Of a stretch of 64,000 bases of DNA, positions 56,161-64,000 are shown piece after piece (within the stretch, counting starts at the first letter, position 1; every line of letters begins with the position of its first letter). Both the position numbers and the translations under genes were made by a program. The stretch covers positions 310,001 through 374,000 of the forward strand of contig JAHDCU010000005.1 of the NCBI GenBank assembly GCA_020629715.1, given 5' to 3'. The stretch is from Saprospiraceae bacterium (GTDB lineage Bacteria; Bacteroidota; Bacteroidia; Chitinophagales; Saprospiraceae). Below the pieces are notes generated by a model. It made no database searches. It saw nothing but the letters and a program-made list of their open reading frames with translations, and had not been told where the DNA came from.

Positions 56161-57786
56161 ATGTCAAACGCATATTTTGAACCCCCAATAGCTACTAACG
56201 AACCCGTATTGAGCTATGCACCAGGAACGGTAGAAAGATCAGAGCTACAAGCAGCCTATGAAGCCATGAAGATCACACCAATGGACGTACCCATGTACAT
56301 TGGTGAGCAGCATGTGACTACGACTGACAAAGTAGACATGTATGCACCACATGATCTTAGCCTAAAATTAGGAACCTATAATAATGGAACAAAAGCTCAT
56401 GCTCAACAAGCTATTGATGCTGCATTAGCAGCTAAAGAATCCTGGGCAGCGATGCCATGGCAAGAGAGAGCTTCCATCTTTTTAAGAGCAGCAGATCTAT
56501 TGACGGGACCATTTAGAGCGAGAATGAATGCCGCTACTATGCTTTGTCAGTCTAAAAATGCTTTCCAAGCAGAGATAGATGCTGTATGTGAAATGGCAGA
56601 CTTCTTTAGATTCAATGTGCAGTATATGACAGAAGTCTATGCGCAACAACCAGAAAGTGCACCTGGCATTTGGAATAGGCTAGAGTATAGACCACTTGAG
56701 GGCTTTGTATTTGCATTGACACCATTCAATTTCACATCTATAGCCGCTAACTTATGCGCTGCTCCAGCGATGCTTGGAAACGTAATTGTTTGGAAACCAG
56801 CTGATAGTCAGATCTATTCTGCCAATATCATTATGGAGCTTTTTGAGGCTGCTGGATTACCTAAAGGAGTGATCAATTTGATTTACGGTGATGGACCTGA
56901 GATCGGCGATGTCGTATTTAATCATCCTGAGTTTGCTGGGTTACATTTTACAGGAAGCACCGGTGTTTTCAAGCATTTATGGAAGACGATTGGACAAAAT
57001 ATCGATACATATAGATCATACCCAAGAGTAGTAGGAGAGACGGGTGGTAAAGATTTTGTAGTTGCGCATCCATCAGCAGATGCAAAGATTGTAGCTACTG
57101 CATTGGTAAGAGGAGCGTATGAGTTTCAAGGTCAAAAATGTAGTGCAGCCTCTCGAGCATACATACCAAAATCTAAGGCTCAAGATATCATTGACTTTGT
57201 GAAAGCGGATCTCGAAACGATCACTGTAGGTTCTCCTGAGGATTTCTCACATTTTGTGAACGCAGTCATTGATGAACGAGCATTCGATAAGATCTCGACC
57301 TACATAGATTATGCAAATGAGAGTAAAGATGCAGATGTAGTCGCAGGGGGAACTTACGATAAGTCTAAAGGATATTTTATTCAGCCTACCTTGATTGTGA
57401 CAGAAGACCCAAAGTTCAAAACGATGGTCGAAGAGATATTTGGCCCTGTCTTGACTGTTTATGTATATGAAGACGATGCTTACGAAGCTACTCTACATTT
57501 GGTAGATGAGACCTCTCCATATGCGCTTACAGGTGCAGTGTTCAGTCAAGATAAAGATGCCGTTGCCTTAGCTCATAAGCTATTGAAAAATGCAGCAGGT
57601 AACTTTTATGTCAATGATAAACCAACAGGAGCAGTGGTTGGTCAACAACCATTTGGTGGAGCTAGAGCTTCTGGTACCAATGATAAGGCGGGTTCTATCC
57701 TAAATCTATTTAGATGGGTATCACCACGTACGATCAAAGAAAATTTTGTTCCACCATCGGACTATCGTTATCCATTTTTGGGATAG
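56161..57786 (+). CDS. pruA: 1-pyrroline-5-carboxylate (L-glutamate gamma-semialdehyde) dehydrogenase
   Basis: A 541-residue aldehyde dehydrogenase oxidising glutamate semialdehyde to glutamate in proline breakdown. Motifs are FALTPFNFTSIAANLCAAPA, WKPADSQIYSANIIMELF, LHFTGSTGVFKHLW, the catalytic Glu in VGETGGKDFVV and the nucleophile Cys in GQKCSAASRAYIP. The C-terminal GGARASGTNDKAG belongs to the P5C dehydrogenase group. No proline dehydrogenase domain is fused and none is adjacent. Confidence 0.94.
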   Translation: MSNAYFEPPIATNEPVLSYAPGTVERSELQAAYEAMKITPMDVPMYIGEQHVTTTDKVDMYAPHDLSLKLGTYNNGTKAHAQQAIDAALAAKESWAAMPWQERASIFLRAADLLTGPFRARMNAATMLCQSKNAFQAEIDAVCEMADFFRFNVQYMTEVYAQQPESAPGIWNRLEYRPLEGFVFALTPFNFTSIAANLCAAPAMLGNVIVWKPADSQIYSANIIMELFEAAGLPKGVINLIYGDGPEIGDVVFNHPEFAGLHFTGSTGVFKHLWKTIGQNIDTYRSYPRVVGETGGKDFVVAHPSADAKIVATALVRGAYEFQGQKCSAASRAYIPKSKAQDIIDFVKADLETITVGSPEDFSHFVNAVIDERAFDKISTYIDYANESKDADVVAGGTYDKSKGYFIQPTLIVTEDPKFKTMVEEIFGPVLTVYVYEDDAYEATLHLVDETSPYALTGAVFSQDKDAVALAHKLLKNAAGNFYVNDKPTGAVVGQQPFGGARASGTNDKAGSILNLFRWVSPRTIKENFVPPSDYRYPFLG

Positions 57787-57826
57787 TTAGTCGTGCTTAA
57801 CAGAACATTAATATAAAGATCTTCAC

Positions 57827-57855
57827 AAGGCTAGCGATTATATCGTTAGCCTTTT
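57827..57855 (+). terminator. Terminator after pruA
   Basis: AAGGCTAGCGAT (57827-57838) pairs with ATCGTTAGCCTT (57842-57853), one G.U pair, around a TAT loop. The run TTTT overlaps the arm's end. It lies 40 bp past the stop, and only 15 bp remain before the next start codon. Confidence 0.85.
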
Positions 57856-57869
57856 ATATTTACCTATAT

Positions 57870-60248
57870 ATGCAAAAATCAACAATCTTTATCTCATGGT
57901 TCTGTTTTCTAATCTGTGTCCATTTGAAAGCACAAAGCTTTACGGTAAGTGGGTATATAGACGATGCTAGTACTGGAGAAAAATTGGTCTCCGCGAATGT
58001 CTATGACTTCAATTCAGAGAACGGAACTATCAGTAATACCTTTGGGTTTTATTCATTTTCTGGTACTGGAAATGCCGAACTCGAGTTTTCATACATAGGG
58101 TATAAGTCGCAAACGATTACGATCAATTTGGATAAAGACCAAACGGTCAATATTTCGTTGCAGCCTGATAATGTTCTGCAAGAGGTGGAAATCAGTGCTG
58201 TAAGGAGTAAAAAAATTCAAGAAGAATCTCAGATGTCGACGGTTGAAGTTCCGATTGCGCAGATTAAGAAAATTCCAGCATTTTTGGGAGAGGTAGATGT
58301 ATTGAAAGCTTTACAATTATTGCCAGGGGTACAGTCTGGAGGAGAAGGACAGAGTGGATTATATGTGAGAGGTGGCAGTCCCGACCAAAATTTGATATTG
58401 CTAGATGGCGTCCCAGTCTATAATGCTTCTCATCTATTTGGCTTCTTTTCGGTATTCAACGCAGATGCGCTAAAAGATGTCAAACTGATTAAAGGTGGTT
58501 TTCCAGCACGATATGGTGGTAGACTCAGTAGTGTTTTGGAAATCAATATGAAAGAAGGCAACATGAAAGAGTTTAAAGGTACAGGATCTATAGGTCTAGT
58601 AGCTTCCAAACTTACACTTGAAGGGCCCATTGTTACAGACAAAACTTCCTTCATAGTCTCTGCAAGACGTACGTATATTGATGTATTGGCTCGACCTTTT
58701 ATCAAACGAGGATTTGAAAGTGAAGGAGAGGAGGGAAGTACAGGTTATTATTTCTATGACGTGAATGCCAAGATCAATCATAAGTTTTCGGATCGTGATC
58801 GTTTATACTTAAGCACCTATATAGGAAAGGATAGATTTTTTCTCAATACTAGAGAAACAGATACAGAAATCCGTGATCGATTAGATAATAATTTTGCCTG
58901 GGGAAATATAACGACTGCGCTTCGATGGAATCGATTATTAGCTCCAAAACTATTCATGAATACTACCTTAAGCCTAAGCCATTATAACTTAGATTTTGGA
59001 GTAGGGTATGGGACCGAATATCCTAATGATCGCTTAGAGGAGATCAGCCTTAATTACAATTCTGGAATAAGAGATTATGCTGCGAGAGTAGATTTCGATT
59101 ATGTTCCTAGCCCAGATCATTATATTCGTTTCGGAGCTCAATGGATCAATCATAAGTTCAAACCTGGTCTATTTACGCTAAGGGAAGTTGATACCGAGGA
59201 AGACTTGAATTTTAGACTTGAGCTTGGTCAAGCTGATATCTCAGCTGAGGAATTTGCAGTATATGCTGAAGATGATATGAAGATCGGTAGTCAATTTAAA
59301 GTCAATGCAGGACTTCACTTTTCTGGATTTGTAGTAAACGGTAAAACCTATCTTTCTTTACAACCTAGGATCAGTTCGCGGTATTTGATTGATGAAAATA
59401 CCTCTATCAAAGCATCCTTTGCTACGATGCAACAAAATATACATCTATTAGCCTTTGAAGGCATCGGTCTACCCACAGATCTTTGGTTACCTACCACGGA
59501 TCGAGTGCGGCCACAGACATCCTATCAGTTTGCGATAGGAGCAGCCAGAAGTTTGGGAGATGATTATGAGCTTAGTGTAGAAGGATATTACAAATCGATG
59601 TCTAATGTCATTTCTTATAAAGAAGGATCTGGATTATTTGAGTTTACTGATTGGGAAGATCGAGTTACTCAGGGTGATGGAGAAGCATATGGAGCAGAGA
59701 TACTGCTTCAGAAAAAATTAGGTAGACTCAATGGGTGGATGGGCTATACCTTGTCGTGGTCCAATAGACAGTTTGATGATCTCAATTCTGGCCGTGAATT
59801 TCCTTATCGTTATGATCGACGTCATGACTTGTCTATAGTCGCAAATTATCAATGGAAAGAAAATATATCTATCTCCGGTGCATGGGTGTATGGGACAGGT
59901 AATGCCGTAACTCTGGCTAGCTCAAATTATGAATCTATTGTCCAGGGGGATATAGGTGAGCCTAACTTTATTTTTGCATCATACTATGGTGATCGCAATG
60001 ATTTTAGAATGAATAGCTATCATCGACTTGACGTAGGAATTAATTTTACGAAACAGAAAAAACGACATAAACGGACCTGGTCTTTCGGAGCTTATAATAC
60101 TTACAATCGTAAGAATCCGTTTTTTATATACTCAGAGGTTGATTACGAGAGAAACCCAGCTACGGGAGATTTTGAGGGTACATATAGTCTGAAGCAAGCT
60201 AGCTTATTTCCAATTATACCATACATCAATTATAGTTTCGAATTTTAA
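57870..60248 (+). CDS. TonB-dependent receptor (DUF4249-associated)
   Basis: A 792-residue outer-membrane receptor. The signal peptide runs to about residue 22 (FISWFCFLICVHLKAQS). The CarboxypepD_reg domain is at 23-100 (FTVSGYIDDASTGEKLVSAN). The plug has LLPGVQSGGEGQSGLYVRGG, NLILLDGVPVYNASHLFGFF and IKGGFPARYGGRLSSVLEIN. The barrel ends ASLFPIIPYINYSFEF. A DUF4249 lipoprotein gene follows 10 bp later, a pairing frequent in Bacteroidota. Substrate unknown. Confidence 0.92.
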   Translation: MQKSTIFISWFCFLICVHLKAQSFTVSGYIDDASTGEKLVSANVYDFNSENGTISNTFGFYSFSGTGNAELEFSYIGYKSQTITINLDKDQTVNISLQPDNVLQEVEISAVRSKKIQEESQMSTVEVPIAQIKKIPAFLGEVDVLKALQLLPGVQSGGEGQSGLYVRGGSPDQNLILLDGVPVYNASHLFGFFSVFNADALKDVKLIKGGFPARYGGRLSSVLEINMKEGNMKEFKGTGSIGLVASKLTLEGPIVTDKTSFIVSARRTYIDVLARPFIKRGFESEGEEGSTGYYFYDVNAKINHKFSDRDRLYLSTYIGKDRFFLNTRETDTEIRDRLDNNFAWGNITTALRWNRLLAPKLFMNTTLSLSHYNLDFGVGYGTEYPNDRLEEISLNYNSGIRDYAARVDFDYVPSPDHYIRFGAQWINHKFKPGLFTLREVDTEEDLNFRLELGQADISAEEFAVYAEDDMKIGSQFKVNAGLHFSGFVVNGKTYLSLQPRISSRYLIDENTSIKASFATMQQNIHLLAFEGIGLPTDLWLPTTDRVRPQTSYQFAIGAARSLGDDYELSVEGYYKSMSNVISYKEGSGLFEFTDWEDRVTQGDGEAYGAEILLQKKLGRLNGWMGYTLSWSNRQFDDLNSGREFPYRYDRRHDLSIVANYQWKENISISGAWVYGTGNAVTLASSNYESIVQGDIGEPNFIFASYYGDRNDFRMNSYHRLDVGINFTKQKKRHKRTWSFGAYNTYNRKNPFFIYSEVDYERNPATGDFEGTYSLKQASLFPIIPYINYSFEF

Positions 60249-60258
60249 TATTTTGTCA

Positions 60259-61149
60259 ATGATGAATCTATTGTATAAAGCCACAATTCTAGTTCTCTTA
60301 GTATTGATTTGCAGTTCGTGCGGTGAGGACTTTTTTACAACTACCTTAGAAATTGATCCACCAGAACATACGGATCAGTTGGTAACTAATGCATTTTTGA
60401 ATATCGATGATGGAAAGATAGAAGTTGCAGTCAGTCAGACCTATAGCGTGGTAGATGTTGATCAAGAATTTGAATTAGTCAATGATGCCGAAGTCATTCT
60501 TAGAAATGATCAAGGTTTAGACCAACTTGTGCCAGCAAGTGGTCAAGACTTTGGATTTAATTATTTTGCTGATGATATAGTATCCCAAGGAAATACTTAT
60601 GAATTGGAGGTGAAATATGGATCTTTTAATTCAAGAGCAACTGCGAGTATTCCGAATTTGGTTACTCTCTATGACTTCGAATTTATTGAGGATGGCGGTA
60701 TAGACTCAGAGGGGGAAGATCGTAGTCGGGTGGAGTTTAGTTTTGATGATCCTGAAGATGAGGAAAATTACTATGAGCTTACCATCTATATGAGTAATGA
60801 AGGAGATCCTACATTACCAAGCTATGCTACCTATACTGACACCAATGATCCTTCGGGATCTCGTGGATATAATTATCAGTCGCTATTGATAAGTGATGCG
60901 AGCTTTGATGGTGAGCGAAAGCGCTTTAAAGCTTTGATGTATCCTACGACTAAAGAAGAGGTGGAGGGAAGACTTTTTGTACGTTGGAAAGTAGTGTCCA
61001 AGGAATATTTTCAATACTCCAAAACATTAAATATTGCTTCAGAGTTAGAAGATAATCCTTTTGCCACTCCTGTACAGATTTTCACCAATTTTGAAGGTGG
61101 TATTGGTATTTTTTCCGTTTACCGAGAGAAGAATTATAGTGTTTTTTAA
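60259..61149 (+). CDS. DUF4249 lipoprotein, receptor partner
   Basis: A 296-residue lipoprotein (MMNLLYKATILVLLVLICSSC). Start: the frame opens at TTG 60253, but ATGs at 60259 or 60262 are more likely. The body shows the DUF4249 pattern: HTDQLVTNAFLNIDDGKIEV, SQTYSVVD, VNDAEVILRNDQG, YELEVKYGSFNSRATASIPN, and a C-terminal NFEGGIGIFSVY. These proteins accompany TonB receptors and probably help capture the ligand. Its last 4 bp overlap the convergent rhomboid gene. Confidence 0.88.
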   Translation: MMNLLYKATILVLLVLICSSCGEDFFTTTLEIDPPEHTDQLVTNAFLNIDDGKIEVAVSQTYSVVDVDQEFELVNDAEVILRNDQGLDQLVPASGQDFGFNYFADDIVSQGNTYELEVKYGSFNSRATASIPNLVTLYDFEFIEDGGIDSEGEDRSRVEFSFDDPEDEENYYELTIYMSNEGDPTLPSYATYTDTNDPSGSRGYNYQSLLISDASFDGERKRFKALMYPTTKEEVEGRLFVRWKVVSKEYFQYSKTLNIASELEDNPFATPVQIFTNFEGGIGIFSVYREKNYSVF

Positions 61150-61787
61150 AACATTCCCCTAGGCCAACTACTAGGACCTGAAAGTACCTCTTGTATGAAT
61201 GTTGGAATCTGTGAAGGTATCAATGCGAAGATGATAACGACTCCAGCAATTGCTCCCCAAAAGTGAGCATCATGCCCGATATTATCATTGCTATTTTTGC
61301 TGGCCCATGAGGAGTAAAAAAGATAGAGAATAGCAAAGATGATTCCTGGAATAGGAATCACGAAAAATAAATACAGCCATTCCCAAGGATAAAATATACA
61401 GAACATTAGCACTATTGCTGATGTCGCTCCCGAAGCCCCTATGGCACGATACATTCGGTTGTCCTTATGCTTGAAATAGGAAGGAAGATCACCAATAATG
61501 ATAGCCGCTAAATAGGCAAGCAGAAATAGTAATCTACCCATCATATCACCGTAGAAAGTGGTGAAAATTGATTCTATAGTATTACCAAAAATATAGAGTA
61601 CATACATATTGATCAACAGATGCGTAAAATCGGCATGTACAAAGCCACTGCTGAGCATTCTATAATACGATTTATCCTGTGCTTCTATATATGGATAATG
61701 ACAGAGTTGGTTGAAGAGCTCTCTATTGTTAAAAGCCATATAAGATACTAGGCAAGTCACTCCAATTAAAAGATAAGTAATCGTCAT
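61146..61787 (-). CDS. Rhomboid intramembrane serine protease
   Basis: A 213-residue membrane protein of six helices. Rhomboid motifs are SGFVHADFTHLLINMYVLYI (H...N-terminal loop region), the active-site Ser in AIGASGATSAIVL and the catalytic His in IGHDAHFWGAIAGVVI. The Ser-His dyad is present, so proteolysis inside the membrane is likely; substrates are unknown. It starts 8 bp after rlmH on the same strand and is probably co-transcribed. Confidence 0.9.
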   Translation of the reverse strand: MTITYLLIGVTCLVSYMAFNNRELFNQLCHYPYIEAQDKSYYRMLSSGFVHADFTHLLINMYVLYIFGNTIESIFTTFYGDMMGRLLFLLAYLAAIIIGDLPSYFKHKDNRMYRAIGASGATSAIVLMFCIFYPWEWLYLFFVIPIPGIIFAILYLFYSSWASKNSNDNIGHDAHFWGAIAGVVIIFALIPSQIPTFIQEVLSGPSSWPRGMF

Positions 61788-61795
61788 AGTCTGTA

Positions 61796-62275
61796 TTAGT
61801 CGTTATGGTATTTTTCGTTGCGCATGATCGTACAAGCACGATACAACTGCTCCATGAAGATAAGACGAATTAACTGATGGGAAAAAGTCATGTCTGAGAT
61901 TGATAGTAACTCCTGAGCTCTAGCCTTGAGTACTTCTGAAAATCCAAATGCTCCACCTATGATGAATACAATATTACGCTGTGCCCCTATCCTTATCGTA
62001 AGATTTTCTAAGTGCTGCGACCAGGATCTGGAGTTATAAGACTTACCTTTTTCATCTAATAAAATAACATAATCAGTAGGGGATAGATGTTTAAGATAGC
62101 TTTCACCCTCTTTTTCTTTCACCATCTTCGGAGGAGTATTCTTCGTTACTTTGACGTCCTTGATAATCTGAAATTGAAAGTTGCAATAGTGTTTTAAGCG
62201 TTTTTGATACTCTTGTATACCAGACTCAACGAAGCTTTGAGCGGTTTTTCCTATTGCTAATAATGTGATCTTCAT
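61796..62275 (-). CDS. rlmH: 23S rRNA pseudouridine(1915)-N3 methyltransferase
   Basis: A 159-residue SPOUT methyltransferase acting on the helix 69 pseudouridine of 23S rRNA. The start is ATG 62275 (MKITLLAIGKTAQSFVESGI); the frame extends to 62329, but this Met matches the family. Knot motifs are VILLDEKGKSYNSRSWSQHL, FIIGGAFGFSE, and the C-terminal LSISDMTFSHQLIRLIFMEQ, LYRACTIMRNEKYH. The product is complete. Confidence 0.96.
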   Translation of the reverse strand: MKITLLAIGKTAQSFVESGIQEYQKRLKHYCNFQFQIIKDVKVTKNTPPKMVKEKEGESYLKHLSPTDYVILLDEKGKSYNSRSWSQHLENLTIRIGAQRNIVFIIGGAFGFSEVLKARAQELLSISDMTFSHQLIRLIFMEQLYRACTIMRNEKYHND

Positions 62276-62463
62276 ATTGGGCAAAAAAATAAAGCAACCA
62301 AAATAATCAGTTGCTTCATTTACCATCAACTACCTAGAATATTAGATAACGGTATGTTGTTCATCAATATCCATGGTACGGCGAATATACAAAGCAATCC
62401 GAATTTCAAAAGAGCGCTTTTGACTAAAAAACGTTAAAATTGAACTCAAAGTATAAAAACCGA

Positions 62464-63012
62464 TTAATTACCGACTGGAACGGCTCTGAAAATCTTTGAA
62501 TTGTATGTTTTGGTGTAGCGTTTCCAAGGAGTTCGATGTTGGTGATCTCCTAGGTAGTAGGTGAGTATAAGTTCCATGGACAAGGGATCTTGAAATCCTT
62601 TAAGCGGTTGGAGCACGTTTAGATTTTCATCAAGAATAATCACGGTTGGATATCGTAGATCTCCACGTGTTAAACTAGCTGCGAGCTCATGGTAACCTTT
62701 TTTACCTGCTTTTACAAAATTATATTCTTTGCCTTGATAGGTGATGAGGCCATTATACTCAGCATTAAATCTGATCGCATAAAAGTTTTCATTTATAAAG
62801 GCAGCAATCTGAGGTTGTTGAAAAGTCTTCTTATCCATTTTCTTGCACCACCCACACCAATCCGTGTAAACATCTACAACAACTTTACGAGGGTTTGTCT
62901 TAGATAACTCTATTACCTCCTCCCATGTTTTCCATTCGATTTGCTGAGCGAAAATCGAAACCGGGATTATAAACAGAAATGTGTAAAAAGATAATTTTAA
63001 AAACTTGATCAT
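62464..63012 (-). CDS. Exported thioredoxin-like protein
   Basis: A 182-residue protein with a signal peptide from ATG 63012 (MIKFLKLSFYTFLFIIPVSI, ending near FAQ); the frame opens at 63069. The thioredoxin fold has VVVDVYTDWCGWCKKMDKKT with redox motif CGWC, and DLRYPTVIILDENLNVLQPL carrying the cis-Pro. Likely a periplasmic reductase or DUF255/DsbD-C-like thioredoxin. No obvious operon partner. Confidence 0.88.
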   Translation of the reverse strand: MIKFLKLSFYTFLFIIPVSIFAQQIEWKTWEEVIELSKTNPRKVVVDVYTDWCGWCKKMDKKTFQQPQIAAFINENFYAIRFNAEYNGLITYQGKEYNFVKAGKKGYHELAASLTRGDLRYPTVIILDENLNVLQPLKGFQDPLSMELILTYYLGDHQHRTPWKRYTKTYNSKIFRAVPVGN

Positions 63013-63115
63013 ATCGTGCTTTAATATCACTTCATAAACAAAGTAACAATGAAGAAACATAAAAATCAAAATTGTTCTTGCACATATTCTCCTTTTAAAA
63101 CATTCTTAACGCTTT

Positions 63116-64000
63116 TTAACGGGTAGACTTTTTTATCTGGTAGACCATATCATTGCTAACTAAATTTTTAGAAACAAGCTTACCGTCCAATAGTGGTGCT
63201 TGTATTCCTTCTATCAAGTTATTTTGGCTATTATAGACATATGCTTGATCCCAAAGCTCATGCTTAATAAAAGATGCCAAGACTTCTTTTCCTCCTTCAA
63301 CTAATAAACGATGAATGCCTATTGATCGTAAGTGACTAAGAACGTTGTCAATCTTTCTTGGATCGATTTTGATATAGTCGACTTGTCCTTTTTGTTTGGA
63401 ATACTGGGTATTAAAAATATAAATGGGTACAGATGATTTTATAAAGTTGTATTTCTGATGATTAATTTCAGCGTTGCTATCTAGTATGACGATGCTTGGA
63501 TTGTCACCGAAGTATAACCTATTATTCAGCTTTGGGTCATCTGTCAAAACTGTTTGTTTACCCACCAAAATAGCATCATGCTCTGATCTCAATTTATGGC
63601 TATGAATTTGACATTCAGGTCCTGATATCCATACCTGTCGATCTTCTTGCCCCATGAAAGCATCTTTGCTTTGAGCCCATTTCAGTGTTATGTATGGTCT
63701 ATCCTCGTCTTGTAAAATTTGAAATGGATGAATAAGCTCTTGGGCTTCATCTTCTAAGACTCCTACTTCTACCTCTACACCATGATTTCTGAGATGAGAG
63801 ATCCCTTTTTGATTGACTTTATCTGTAGGATCCACCATGCCGATCACCACTTTTGCTATGCCAGCATTCGATATAGCAAGGCAGCACGGTGGAGTCTTAC
63901 CATAATGGGCGCATGGTTCGAGGCTGACATACATGGTACTATGAGCAAGAAGATGCTGGTCAGATGGTTTAACAGAATTCAGTGCATTAACCTCAGCATG
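63116..64000 (-). CDS. ribD: Riboflavin biosynthesis deaminase/reductase RibD (partial)
   Basis: C-terminal part of bifunctional RibD; the N-terminus lies beyond the window. Continuing the frame to 64000 adds HAEVNALNSVKPSDQHLLAH before MYVSLEPCAHYGKTPPC. This supplies the zinc ligands His and Glu (HAE) and both Cys (PCxxxGxTPPC), so the deaminase active site is visible. The reductase domain follows (YITLKWAQSKDAFMG, EHDAILVGKQTVLTDDPKLN, LLVEGGKEVLASFI). It shares the riboflavin pathway with the RibF-GT2 fusion at 46080, 15 kb away. No FMN riboswitch is in the window. Confidence 0.94.
   Translation of the reverse strand, partial: HAEVNALNSVKPSDQHLLAHSTMYVSLEPCAHYGKTPPCCLAISNAGIAKVVIGMVDPTDKVNQKGISHLRNHGVEVEVGVLEDEAQELIHPFQILQDEDRPYITLKWAQSKDAFMGQEDRQVWISGPECQIHSHKLRSEHDAILVGKQTVLTDDPKLNNRLYFGDNPSIVILDSNAEINHQKYNFIKSSVPIYIFNTQYSKQKGQVDYIKIDPRKIDNVLSHLRSIGIHRLLVEGGKEVLASFIKHELWDQAYVYNSQNNLIEGIQAPLLDGKLVSKNLVSNDMVYQIKKSTR

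Overview
The window looks like a chromosomal segment of a low-GC member of the Bacteroidota, probably a marine Saprospiria-like or flavobacteria-like lineage (the lineage is inferred). The signs are type IX secretion (T9SS) C-terminal sorting domains, TonB-dependent receptors with carboxypeptidase-regulatory N-termini, DUF5686, DUF4249, DUF5522 and GIN-domain proteins, many lipoproteins, the futalosine menaquinone pathway, and TAnnTTTG-like -7 boxes with almost no Shine-Dalgarno signals. I saw no tRNA, rRNA, CRISPR array, transposase or integrase.

Layout. 1-2.9 kb: class I ribonucleotide reductase (nrdB cut by the window edge, nrdA) ending in a strong terminator. 3-6.8 kb: DUF5686 outer-membrane protein, a small Cys-rich DUF5522 protein and convergent argE. 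6.8-7.35 kb: a hairpin-rich gap. 7.35-12.4 kb: exported proteins, including a large BNR/sortilin-like repeat protein. 12.7-15.6 kb: an accessory-looking block on the minus strand, with a ParB-like protein translationally coupled to a D12-class adenine methyltransferase plus a small exported protein, followed by a perfect 15-bp palindrome. 15.8-18.9 kb: a membrane AraC-type regulator, tandem operator-like repeats, then a GIN/DoxX/CBM-lipoprotein operon. 19.1-22.1 kb: ECF sigma factor, an apparently envelope-spanning partner protein, and a lipoprotein with two RskA-like sensor domains.

22.2-29.5 kb: pyruvate dehydrogenase E2; recR with a GT2/phosphoglycosyltransferase-like fusion and an amidohydrolase; a sigma54-type regulator lacking its DNA-binding domain; LOG protein. 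29.6-35.1 kb: T9SS-exported alpha/beta-hydrolase-like protein with a Gly in place of the nucleophile, its TonB receptor, and a glycosyltransferase. 35.2-43.2 kb: DUF547/beta-barrel fusion, mqnE, and two large surface proteins. 43.2-48.1 kb (minus): saccharopine-dehydrogenase-like enzyme, RluA, Fic, and a RibF-GT2 fusion. 48.2-52.3 kb: Mrp, NifU-like, pyrF, DUF4440 lipoprotein, M20 peptidase. 52.3-64 kb: exonuclease/GIY-YIG protein, NamZ-like DUF1343, coaD, pruA, TonB receptor with DUF4249 partner, rhomboid, rlmH, thioredoxin and partial ribD.

Most of the window is ordinary housekeeping plus Bacteroidota envelope functions. The most unusual items are the ParB-like/adenine-methyltransferase block, the ECF sigma operon with its double-membrane partner, the RibF-glycosyltransferase fusion, and the hairpin array at 6886-7061.
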